This document shows, piece after piece, positions 6,265 through 13,180 of a stretch of DNA of 13,678 nucleotides. The notes under the pieces are model-generated. The model saw only the letters and a list, made by a program, of their open reading frames with translations, had not been told where the DNA came from and did not search any database. This stretch comes from CBFIJI01 sp965662885. Its GTDB lineage: Bacteria > Bacteroidota > Bacteroidia > Flavobacteriales > Flavobacteriaceae. A program made the translations under genes and the position numbers. Positions within the stretch are counted from its first letter, which is position 1. Each line of letters starts with the position of its first letter. Location: assembly GCA_965662885.1 (NCBI GenBank), contig CBFIJI010000053.1, positions 1 through 13,678 on the forward strand, in the 5' to 3' direction.

Positions 6265-8273
6265 TCATGGTATCCATAGAAAAAAAAATACAAGAACTTC
6301 GCGAGGCACTTCACCTTCACAATTATCAATACTATATTTTGGATCGCCCAGAAATTAGTGATTATGATTTTGATCAAAAACTCAAGACCCTACAAGAATT
6401 AGAAAAACAATATCCTGAGTTTTCTGATGCCAATTCACCCACCAAAAGAGTGGGGGGTAATGTGACTAAAAATTTTGAAACAGTTATACATAATAACCCA
6501 ATGTATTCACTGGATAATACGTATTCTAAGGAAGAACTTTTACAATGGGAGCAAAGAATTTTAAGACGTCTAGGGGAGGTTGAATTGCAGTATACTTGTG
6601 AGCTTAAATATGATGGGGCTTCCATTAGTTTGACCTATGAAAATGGACAATTAGTTCGAGGTGTTACTCGTGGGGATGGTACACAAGGAGATAATGTAAC
6701 AGCGAACATCAAAACCATCCCAACGATTCCACTTCAATTGCGAGGAGATTTTCCTGCTTTTTTTGAAATTCGTGGCGAGATTATCCTACCGTGGGAAGGC
6801 TTTAATCAACTGAATCAAGAACGGATAGCCAATGGAGAGCCACCCTATATGAATCCTAGGAATACTGCTTCAGGGACATTAAAATTACAAGACAGTTCAC
6901 TTGTTTCAAAACGTCCTTTAGCTTGTTTTTTATTTGCCTTGGCTGGGGATAATATCGATGTTAAATCACACCATGAAGCTTTACAAAAAGCTAATGAGTG
7001 GGGGTTTAAAGTCCCAGATACTTCAAAGCTTGCCCACTCCATTACAGAAGTGTTTGATTATATTACTTATTGGGATACTCACCGAGCTGATTTACCTTAT
7101 GAAATTGATGGGGTGGTTATCAAAGTAAATAATCTGGTTCAACAAAAAGAATTAGGATTTACCTCGAAAGCGCCTCGATGGGCAATTGCCTATAAATTTC
7201 AAGCAGAGCAGGTCAAAACAAAACTTTTGAAGGTTCAATACCAAGTGGGTAGAACTGGAGCAATAACTCCTGTTGCTCATTTGGAACCTATTGTGATCTC
7301 AGGGTCAACGGTTAAAAGAGCTTCTTTACACAATGCTGATCAAATTGAAAAATTAGATTTGAGAATTAACGACACAGTATTTGTTGAAAAAGGTGGAGAG
7401 ATTATTCCTAAAATCATTGGGGTCGATACCTCCAACAGAGGTGAGGAAGTCGAAAAGGTACACTTCATTGAAAATTGCCCTGAATGTGGTTCTTTTTTAG
7501 AGCGTGAAGATGGTGAAGCACAACATTATTGTCTCAATTCAAAAGGTTGCCCAACACAAATTATTGGCCGAATTCAGCACTTTATTTCTCGAAAGGCCAT
7601 GGATATTGAAGGACTAGGAGGGGAAACGATTGTGTTACTCTATAATGAGGGGTTAGTAAAAAGTGTTGCAGATCTATATACCTTAAAAGCAGAAGACCTA
7701 CTTCCGCTTGAACGAATGGCAGAAAAATCTGTCGCCAATCTGTTAGATGGAGTCGAAGCATCTAAACAAAAACCTTTTAATAAAATACTTTTTGGTCTTG
7801 GAATTCGTTTTGTAGGGGAGACGGTAGCTAAACGGTTGGTAAAAAAGTTTCCTTCTATTGATGAATTATCTAATGCTACTTTTGAAGAGTTGATTGCTAC
7901 AGATGAAATAGGCGAAAGAATTGCAAACAGTATTGTCAATTATTTTGAGTCTGCAGATTCTAAATTATTGCTTGAAAGGCTTTCCAATTACGGATTACAA
8001 CTTCTGAGCAAAGAAACTAGCGATAATTCAAATCAGCTTTTTACGGACAAACGCTTTGTAGTTTCTGGCGTTTTTAAACAGTATTCAAGAGAAGGACTCA
8101 AAGAAAAAATAGAATCATTAGGGGGGCAAGTTGCATCTTCTATTTCTACGAAAACCAACTTTTTGGTTGCTGGTGAGGGGATAGGACCTTCGAAAAAAGC
8201 TAAGGCATTAAAACTTGCGATTCCCATTATTGATGAGGAAGCTTTTAACCAAATGCTAATTTCGAAGCAATAA
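6261..8273 (+). CDS. ligA: NAD-dependent DNA ligase LigA
   Basis: LigA seals nicks during replication and repair, using NAD+ to adenylate itself. In 670 residues the full architecture is visible. Domain Ia (HNYQYYILDRPEISDYDFD, 20-38) binds NMN. The adenylation domain holds the nucleophile Lys116 in ELKYDGASIS, then RGDGTQGDNVT, and IDGVVIKVN (282-290). An OB fold follows (around 325-400, VGRTGAITPVA). The zinc finger has Cys406, Cys409, Cys424 and Cys430. Helix-hairpin-helix repeats (about 445-565) precede a C-terminal BRCT domain (about 592-670, KRFVVSGVF). The start is either the ATG of the ATGA overlap with prmC (used here) or the ATG two codons later at 6267. It is the last gene of the GNAT-prmC-ligA run. 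Nothing is missing. Confidence 0.98.
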   Translation: MIMVSIEKKIQELREALHLHNYQYYILDRPEISDYDFDQKLKTLQELEKQYPEFSDANSPTKRVGGNVTKNFETVIHNNPMYSLDNTYSKEELLQWEQRILRRLGEVELQYTCELKYDGASISLTYENGQLVRGVTRGDGTQGDNVTANIKTIPTIPLQLRGDFPAFFEIRGEIILPWEGFNQLNQERIANGEPPYMNPRNTASGTLKLQDSSLVSKRPLACFLFALAGDNIDVKSHHEALQKANEWGFKVPDTSKLAHSITEVFDYITYWDTHRADLPYEIDGVVIKVNNLVQQKELGFTSKAPRWAIAYKFQAEQVKTKLLKVQYQVGRTGAITPVAHLEPIVISGSTVKRASLHNADQIEKLDLRINDTVFVEKGGEIIPKIIGVDTSNRGEEVEKVHFIENCPECGSFLEREDGEAQHYCLNSKGCPTQIIGRIQHFISRKAMDIEGLGGETIVLLYNEGLVKSVADLYTLKAEDLLPLERMAEKSVANLLDGVEASKQKPFNKILFGLGIRFVGETVAKRLVKKFPSIDELSNATFEELIATDEIGERIANSIVNYFESADSKLLLERLSNYGLQLLSKETSDNSNQLFTDKRFVVSGVFKQYSREGLKEKIESLGGQVASSISTKTNFLVAGEGIGPSKKAKALKLAIPIIDEEAFNQMLISKQ

Positions 8274-8277
8274 TTTT

Positions 8278-8300
8278 GTTATAAATATAACATTTTATTT
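8278..8300 (+). terminator. Weak hairpin after ligA, possible terminator
   Basis: GTTAT (8278-8282) pairs with ATAAC (8287-8291) around AAAT, and the T-rich ATTTTATTT follows. It begins four bases after the ligA stop. The stem has only five pairs with one G-C, so intrinsic termination would be weak. Position, rather than strength, is the main argument. Confidence 0.25.
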
Positions 8301-8327
8301 AAAAATTACACAAGAAAACTAATTTTT

Positions 8328-8344
8328 TACAAGACAACCTTGTA
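8328..8344. promoter_or_regulatory. Inverted repeat in the DUF6913/dapA promoter, possible operator
   Basis: TACAAG (8328-8333) and CTTGTA (8339-8344) are exact reverse complements separated by ACAAC. The repeat lies where a regulator would touch RNA polymerase, just upstream of the -7 box at 8351. The half-site CTTGTA also occurs in CTTGTACAA upstream of dnaA (3269-3277). No regulator can be named; in AT-rich DNA a chance origin is possible. Confidence 0.3.
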
Positions 8345-8350
8345 TATATA

Positions 8351-8358
8351 TAATTTTG
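8351..8358 (+). promoter_or_regulatory. Bacteroidota -7 promoter box for the DUF6913-like gene and dapA
   Basis: TAATTTTG is a perfect match to TAnnTTTG. The start codon ATG at 8366 follows after only seven bases. Because transcription in this promoter class starts about five to seven bases beyond the box, the mRNA should have almost no leader. The -33 element is poor: TTTTTTAC at 8323-8330 is at the right distance, but TTTG itself is absent. Confidence 0.55.
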
Positions 8359-8365
8359 TAAGCGA

Positions 8366-8902
8366 ATGATAATTGAAAAGATTAATTATTTCATTCTTAA
8401 GGTTAGGTTAAGAAGAAATATCAACTTCAAAAAAAAGCATACATATCGTCCGAAAACTAAAGTAGATACCATAGGAATTATTTTAGATGATAAATTGCAA
8501 ATTGATGATAAGATTTTTGAGCTTTTTATTTCGGAGTTAGAAGTAACTCATGCGAATTTGAAATTTTTAATTTTTGAAGATTTCTCTAACGATCAAAAAC
8601 AAAAGCCTGAAAGTAAATTTGATAAACTTTATGTTAGCAAAAAAGACATTTCTCATTTTGGAAATTTAAATGAAAAATTTAAACCGTTTTTAACTGTTCA
8701 TTATGATCTGATGATAAATTATTTTGATGAACCCAATACTTATTTAGAATACATCTCTTCAAAATACCGAAGGTGCTTAAGTTTAGGTTTTTCAGGAGCT
8801 GATAAAAACTTAAACGATTTAATCTTTGATTTTGATGCTAAGGATACAGCTTCCTTTATATCGGAATCAAAAAAATACTTAATATCAATCTTTAAAAAAT
8901 GA
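8366..8902 (+). CDS. Conserved flavobacterial protein, DUF6913-like, unknown function
   Basis: A 178-residue protein with no signal peptide, membrane segment or recognisable catalytic motif. The N-terminus is very basic (KVRLRRNINFKKKHTYRPKTK, residues 13-33). It is followed by a hydrophobic strand (VDTIGIILDD) and alternating strands and helices ending in an acidic stretch and SFISESKKYL. From memory it resembles the DUF6913 proteins found next to dapA in flavobacteria; I could not run a search. The segment DLMINYFDEPNTYLEYISSKYRRCLSLGFSG is probably the most conserved part. It is the first gene after a good promoter, and its stop lies four bases before the dapA ATG, so the two are co-transcribed. 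That linkage is the only clue to function. The protein is lysine-rich and AT-rich like its surroundings, so transfer is not suggested. Confidence 0.75.
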   Translation: MIIEKINYFILKVRLRRNINFKKKHTYRPKTKVDTIGIILDDKLQIDDKIFELFISELEVTHANLKFLIFEDFSNDQKQKPESKFDKLYVSKKDISHFGNLNEKFKPFLTVHYDLMINYFDEPNTYLEYISSKYRRCLSLGFSGADKNLNDLIFDFDAKDTASFISESKKYLISIFKK

Positions 8903-8906
8903 CCCC

Positions 8907-9785
8907 ATGAATTTAGCAGGTTTAGGTGTTGCAATGATTACTCCATTTGATAGTACAGGGGAAGTTGATTATGATGCGCTTCCCAAAATAGTTAATCATA
9001 TCGTTAATGGTGGTGCAGACTACCTTGTTTTAATGGGAACTACAGCTGAAACTCCTACTCTTCTTCCAGAGGAGAAAAAACAATTAATTCAAGAAATTGT
9101 AAAAATCAATCAGCGTCGAATTCCTATGGTATTGGGTATAGGTGGTAATGACACCAATGGTGTTGTTCGACAAATCTCCTCAACAGACCTCAGCCCGTTT
9201 GAAGCAATACTTTCTGTCTCTCCTTATTACAATAAGCCCAGTCAAGATGGAATTTACCATCATTATAAGCATATCAGTATAGCAAGCCCCAAACCTATTA
9301 TTGTGTATAATGTACCAGGACGAACAGGCAGTCATATTGGAGTAAAAACTTTTATACGAATAGCTGAGAACTGTACCAATGTGATTGGTATAAAAGAAGC
9401 TAGTGGAAATTTTTCACACTTTCAACAACTTATTAATGAAAGTCCCAATCATATTCAAATAATTTCAGGGGATGATGTGCTAACCTTACCCATGATGTTG
9501 GCTGGCGCCGTTGGAAGTATTTCCGTTTTAGGCAATGCAATACCGCGTAAAGTAGCCCAAATAATAAGCTTAGCTCAGCAACAAAAAGGAAAGGAAGCGA
9601 ATACTTTACATAATCACCTCTTTGAAATGATGCATCTGATTTTTGAAGAAGGAAGCCCCACAGGAATCAAAGCATTGATGGAATTTTTATCCTTATGTTC
9701 CCGTACTGTTCGTTTACCCTTAATGAGTGCATCTCCAGCTTTGCGTTCTAAAATTGAACAAAACCTTCACGAAATGGTTATTTGA
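8907..9785 (+). CDS. dapA: 4-hydroxy-tetrahydrodipicolinate synthase
   Basis: DapA condenses pyruvate with aspartate semialdehyde, the first committed step towards diaminopimelate and lysine. The 292-residue TIM barrel shows every expected site. GTTAETPTL holds Thr45-Thr46. SPYYNKP holds Tyr108, the tyrosine donated to the neighbouring subunit. VYNVPGRTG holds Tyr134 and Arg139. The Schiff-base lysine is Lys163 in GIKEASGN. SGDDVLTLPMMLAGAVGSISV forms the pyruvate-side loop. It is the second gene of the DUF6913-dapA unit, four bases after the upstream stop, and is followed by a separate promoter for bamD. Diaminopimelate is a peptidoglycan component, which fits the housekeeping context. Confidence 0.97.
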   Translation: MNLAGLGVAMITPFDSTGEVDYDALPKIVNHIVNGGADYLVLMGTTAETPTLLPEEKKQLIQEIVKINQRRIPMVLGIGGNDTNGVVRQISSTDLSPFEAILSVSPYYNKPSQDGIYHHYKHISIASPKPIIVYNVPGRTGSHIGVKTFIRIAENCTNVIGIKEASGNFSHFQQLINESPNHIQIISGDDVLTLPMMLAGAVGSISVLGNAIPRKVAQIISLAQQQKGKEANTLHNHLFEMMHLIFEEGSPTGIKALMEFLSLCSRTVRLPLMSASPALRSKIEQNLHEMVI

Positions 9786-9853
9786 TCATTTCTATATTTT
9801 ATAGTTTTAACATCTCCTTTAGATTATAATTATCTTTTGTGATTGATATTTAC

Positions 9854-9861
9854 TATTTTTG
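9854..9861 (+). promoter_or_regulatory. Bacteroidota -7 promoter box for bamD
   Basis: TATTTTTG is a perfect TAnnTTTG, continuing as TTTGCA, and only four bases separate it from the bamD ATG at 9866. Transcription would begin at or next to the A of the ATG, predicting a leaderless message. A TTTG at 9836-9839 lies 14 bases upstream of the box, shorter than the usual spacing of about 20, so the -33 element is uncertain. Confidence 0.6.
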
Positions 9862-9865
9862 CAGA

Positions 9866-10687
9866 ATGAATTTTTTAAAACATAAGGTTTTAGGTGGGTT
9901 ATTCGTATTGGTTTTGCTCAGTTCTTGCAGTGAATATCAAAAATTATTGACCAGTGACGATGTATCAAAAAAGTACAAAGCTGCTGAAACCTATTACAAT
10001 CAAGGCGAGTTTAAGAAAGCAAGTCGGCTTTTTGAACAAATCATACCCAAATACCGGGGTAAGCCACAGGCAGAACGTCTTGTTTTTTTCTTTGCCGATT
10101 CCTATTTTCAGACGAAAAGCTACTATCTGTCTGCACTTCAATATGAAAATTTTATAAAATCATATCCGAAAAGTGAACGAGTACAAGAAGCTTATTTTAA
10201 GGCTGCTAAATCCTATTATTTAGTATCGCCTAAATTTAGTTTGGACCAAGAGGACACCTATACCGCTATTGAAAAGCTTCAACAATTCATCAATACCTTT
10301 CCATCTTCCGATTATTCCAATGAAGCAAATCAATTGATTTCGGAATTACAGACGAAGCTAGAACGAAAGGACTTTGAAACCTCCAAGCAATATTTTACTA
10401 TCAGAGATTATAAAGCAGCCATCAAAGCGTGTAATAATTTTATTGCTAGCTACCCAGGAACAAAATTCCGTGAAGAGGCTTTATTTGTAAAATTTGAATC
10501 CTCGTACACCATCGCTGTAAATAGTATTGATGCTCTGAAATTAGAAAGACTAAAAGAATTAAGTCAACAATACGATGTTATTGTTCGTTACTACCCAGAA
10601 AGTATTTTTTTAGAGCAGTTGGACAAAATGATAGATTTTGCCAATAAAGAAATTGATAATATTGAAAACACCAAACCACTAACTTAA
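9866..10687 (+). CDS. bamD: Outer membrane protein assembly factor BamD (lipoprotein)
   Basis: BamD is the essential lipoprotein of the BAM complex, which folds beta-barrel proteins into the outer membrane. The 273-residue product starts with a lipoprotein signal peptide, MNFLKHKVLGG then FVLVL, and a lipobox LLSSC with Cys21 as the lipidated residue. Five TPR-like repeats follow, recognisable by AAETYYNQGEFKKASRLFE, YPKSERVQEAYFKAAKSYY, FPSSDYSNEANQLI, YKAAIKACNNFIASYP and YYPES near the end. The frame stays open to a GTG at 9839, but that would put nine residues before the signal peptide and overlap the promoter, so ATG 9866 is preferred. It is followed by a tandem stop (TAATAA) and by rpoZ eight bases after the first stop, as the first gene of a bamD-rpoZ-coaBC-porD run. 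Confidence 0.94.
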   Translation: MNFLKHKVLGGLFVLVLLSSCSEYQKLLTSDDVSKKYKAAETYYNQGEFKKASRLFEQIIPKYRGKPQAERLVFFFADSYFQTKSYYLSALQYENFIKSYPKSERVQEAYFKAAKSYYLVSPKFSLDQEDTYTAIEKLQQFINTFPSSDYSNEANQLISELQTKLERKDFETSKQYFTIRDYKAAIKACNNFIASYPGTKFREEALFVKFESSYTIAVNSIDALKLERLKELSQQYDVIVRYYPESIFLEQLDKMIDFANKEIDNIENTKPLT

Positions 10688-10695
10688 TAAATGCC

Positions 10696-11025
10696 ATGAC
10701 AAAATACAGAGACTCAAAAGCTTCTATCAGTTCAAAAACGTACAACCGTGATAAGGTAGAAGAAGAAACAAGCAATATTTATGAGGCACTATCCATAATT
10801 GCAAAACGTTCTGTTCAAATCAACTTGGACATTAAAAAAGAGTTGCATGAAAAATTGGATGAATTTGCCACGCACAACGATAGTTTAGAGGAGATATTTG
10901 AAAATAAAGAACAAATTGAAGTTTCAAGATTTTATGAGCGTCTGCCTAAACCTCATGCATTGGCAGTAGAAGAATGGCTCAATAGTAAGATTTACCACCG
11001 TAACACGGACGAACCAAATTTATAA
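10696..11025 (+). CDS. rpoZ: DNA-directed RNA polymerase omega subunit, Bacteroidota type
   Basis: Omega helps fold and latch the beta-prime subunit of RNA polymerase. This 109-residue protein is the divergent Bacteroidota form. After a poorly conserved N-terminus it has NIYEALSIIAKRSVQINLDIKKELHEKL (about 27-54), corresponding to the AxxIAKRARQI core of omega proteins. An acidic helix (EEIFENKEQIEVSRFYE) and KPHALAVEEWL complete it. Classical omega proteins keep only the IAKRARQ-like part, so assignment rests on this core plus position between bamD and coaBC, a placement I recall for flavobacteria. The ATG at 10696 is chosen because the ATG at 10691 is in another frame and stops at once. coaBC starts three bases after its stop. 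Confidence 0.88.
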   Translation: MTKYRDSKASISSKTYNRDKVEEETSNIYEALSIIAKRSVQINLDIKKELHEKLDEFATHNDSLEEIFENKEQIEVSRFYERLPKPHALAVEEWLNSKIYHRNTDEPNL

Positions 11026-11028
11026 TCG

Positions 11029-12237
11029 ATGTATGCATTAAGCGGAAAAAAAATCCTGTTAGGTATTTCGGGAGGCATTGCCGCTTATAAGACACCCCTA
11101 TTGGTTCGAAACTTAGTCCAATATGGGGCTGAAGTTAAGGTCATTATGACCCCTGCTGCAAAAGATTTTGTGACCCCACTAACTTTAGCGACTGTATCTA
11201 ACAATCCTGTACTTTCTAGTTTTATTGCAGAAGATGCTGATAATCCAAAGTGGAACGATCATGTGGCATTAGGAGAATGGGCAGACCTTATGTTGATTGC
11301 CCCAGCAACCTCAAATACCCTTTCTGCTTTAGCACATGCGAAATGCAATAACCTCTTATTAGCTACTTATTTATCGGCACGGTGTCCAGTTTTTATTGCT
11401 CCTGCGATGGATCTTGATATGTATGCACACCCTGCCAACCAAAAAAATATTGAACAATTAAAACAGTTTGGAAATCACCTACTTCCAGTAGGAGAAGGAT
11501 TTTTAGCCAGTGGGCTTGAAGGAAAGGGACGTATGTTAGAACCCCACGAAATCACCCAACACATCATTGATTATTTCAACCCAAAAATGCCTCTTTCAGG
11601 AAAAACAGTACTTATTACCGCTGGACCTACTTATGAGGCCATTGATCCTGTTCGATTTATTGGTAATCATGCTTCTGGAAAAATGGGCTTTGAATTGGCA
11701 AAGCACAATGCACATCTTGGTGCTAAAGTGATTTTAATTACCGGACCGACTGCATTGAAAATCAATCACCCTCAGATTAAATGTATACCCATTGTTGACG
11801 CTGATGAAATGCTGGCAGCAGTAAAAAAGCAGTATTCAAAAGTTGATATCGCAATAGCTGCAGCAGCTGTAGCTGATTTTAAACCCTTAAATAAAAGTGA
11901 TCAAAAGATAAAAAAAGAGACCCATCATGCTTCCTTAGCACTTCAACCTACGGTAGATATCTTAGCGTTTATGGGAAAGGAAAAGAAGCATCAATTTTTG
12001 GTTGGATTTGCTTTAGAAACCAATAACGAAATGGACAATGCCCTAAAAAAACTCCAACGGAAAAATCTTGATGCCATTGTGTTAAATTCTTTAAAGGATA
12101 AAGGGGCAGGTTTTGCTGGAGACCAAAATAAAATTACTTTTATACATGCTGACCGTGCTGCTGTAACATTTGATTTAAAATTAAAAAGTGCAGTAGCAAA
12201 AGATATAATGGATCAAATCTTAGCTGTATATGCGTAA
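11029..12237 (+). CDS. coaBC: Bifunctional phosphopantothenoylcysteine decarboxylase / phosphopantothenate-cysteine ligase CoaBC
   Basis: CoaBC carries out two steps of coenzyme A synthesis: joining cysteine to 4'-phosphopantothenate, then FMN-dependent decarboxylation to 4'-phosphopantetheine. The CoaC flavoprotein domain spans about 1-185: GISGGIAAYK (12-21), catalytic His78 in DHVALGEWAD, and APATSNTLSA. CoaB spans about 188-402: TAGPTYEAIDPVRFIGNHASGKMG (197-220), AAAAVADF and the lysine-rich DQKIKKE (291-297). Two family positions differ. The PAMN motif reads PAMDLDM (Asp128), and the substrate-clamp loop, ACGxxGxGRM in E. coli Dfp, reads ASGLEGKGRM (Ser161 in place of Cys). I recall similar sequences in other flavobacteria, so this is probably a lineage variant rather than a broken gene. 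The porD ATG overlaps its 3' end by eight bases. Confidence 0.96.
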   Translation: MYALSGKKILLGISGGIAAYKTPLLVRNLVQYGAEVKVIMTPAAKDFVTPLTLATVSNNPVLSSFIAEDADNPKWNDHVALGEWADLMLIAPATSNTLSALAHAKCNNLLLATYLSARCPVFIAPAMDLDMYAHPANQKNIEQLKQFGNHLLPVGEGFLASGLEGKGRMLEPHEITQHIIDYFNPKMPLSGKTVLITAGPTYEAIDPVRFIGNHASGKMGFELAKHNAHLGAKVILITGPTALKINHPQIKCIPIVDADEMLAAVKKQYSKVDIAIAAAAVADFKPLNKSDQKIKKETHHASLALQPTVDILAFMGKEKKHQFLVGFALETNNEMDNALKKLQRKNLDAIVLNSLKDKGAGFAGDQNKITFIHADRAAVTFDLKLKSAVAKDIMDQILAVYA

Positions 12238-13123
12238 TTTCATCACCCCTTATTTAGTTTCTCTATTCACTTTTTTCACCATATCTGCTCAAGAAATTGA
12301 TTGCCAAGTAATCATAAATGCAGATTTAGTCAATCAAACCAATCAACAAATTTTCAAGACCCTAGAGCAAAGTTTACGGGAGTTTTTAAATAACCAATCT
12401 TGGACCAATAAAGAAGTACTTACGCAAGAAAAAGTTCGGTGCAGCTTTGTGTTTAATTTTACTTCTTATACGAATGATCAATTTGAGGGTACTTTACAAA
12501 TTCAATCACAACGTCCAGTTTTTGATTCAAACTACGATACCCCAATTTTGAATTTCTTGGACAAAGATATTGTGTTTACATATCAAGAATTTCAGCCGTT
12601 GTTTTATAATGACGCCACTTTTGAGTCCAATTTAACCTCTTTGATTAGTTTTTATGTCTATGTCATTTTAGGATTAGATGCCGATAGTTTTCAACCTAAT
12701 GGTGGGTCGCCTTATTATGAACAAGCACGAAGAATTACGAATCTTGCTCAAATAAGTAAGCGTCAAGGTTGGAATCAAAACGATGGAAACAGAAATCGCT
12801 ATTGGATCATTGACACCCTACTTTCCAACACTTATCGGGAGTTTCGTCAGACGATGTATGATTACCATAGGAACGGCTTGGATCAAATGGTTAAAGATCC
12901 GTTATTAGGGAAAAAAGAAATTATTAAGTCCGTAAATCTGTTGAATGACTTGTATATAAGACGCCCTAATGCGTTATTATTACAAATGTTTTTTGATTCA
13001 AAAGCAGTGGAAATTGTCGATATTTTTTCAGGAGGACCTGAGATTCCCACTGCAGCATTTGTTACAAATCTTAAAAAGATAGCACCCTTTTTTGGTCCGA
13101 ATTGGAAACAAATAAAAAATTAA
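12230..13123 (+). CDS. porD: PorD-like type IX secretion protein (DUF4835)
   Basis: A 297-residue exported protein matching, from memory, the DUF4835/PorD family linked to the Bacteroidota type IX secretion system. It begins with a signal peptide (hydrophobic residues 5-20) ending in ISAQE, with cleavage likely near residues 20-21. Typical family features follow: early VIINADLVNQTNQQIFKTLEQSLREFLNNQSW, CSFVFNF, a middle FYVYVILGLDADSF, then GWNQNDGNRNRYW and IDTLLSN. IVDIFSGG is near the C-terminus. There is no transmembrane anchor after the signal peptide and no catalytic motif. The gene overlaps coaBC by eight bases and precedes recN, an order I recall in flavobacteria. The PorD role in secretion is less well understood than that of the core motor and translocon, so the precise function remains inferred. 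Confidence 0.88.
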   Translation: MRNFITPYLVSLFTFFTISAQEIDCQVIINADLVNQTNQQIFKTLEQSLREFLNNQSWTNKEVLTQEKVRCSFVFNFTSYTNDQFEGTLQIQSQRPVFDSNYDTPILNFLDKDIVFTYQEFQPLFYNDATFESNLTSLISFYVYVILGLDADSFQPNGGSPYYEQARRITNLAQISKRQGWNQNDGNRNRYWIIDTLLSNTYREFRQTMYDYHRNGLDQMVKDPLLGKKEIIKSVNLLNDLYIRRPNALLLQMFFDSKAVEIVDIFSGGPEIPTAAFVTNLKKIAPFFGPNWKQIKN

Positions 13124-13150
13124 TTACCTTCAAAATTGACCAACAGCCGT

Positions 13151-13158
13151 TACTTTTG
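13151..13158 (+). promoter_or_regulatory. Bacteroidota -7 promoter box for recN
   Basis: TACTTTTG is a perfect TAnnTTTG. A start near 13163-13165 would leave a leader of about 16-18 bases before the TTG at 13181. The nearest TTG upstream (13136-13138) is only 12 bases away, so the -33 element is uncertain. It separates recN from the bamD-porD unit. Confidence 0.45.
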
Positions 13159-13180
13159 AAAAACAGTTAAACGTATTATT

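Noticed and set aside
6156..6377. Minus-strand open frame across the prmC-ligA junction
   Set aside because: It is antisense to two well-supported genes, and its hydrophobic composition follows from AT-rich antisense sequence.
9839..9865. GTG at 9839 as the bamD start
   Set aside because: It would place nine residues in front of a complete lipoprotein signal peptide and span the promoter box at 9854.
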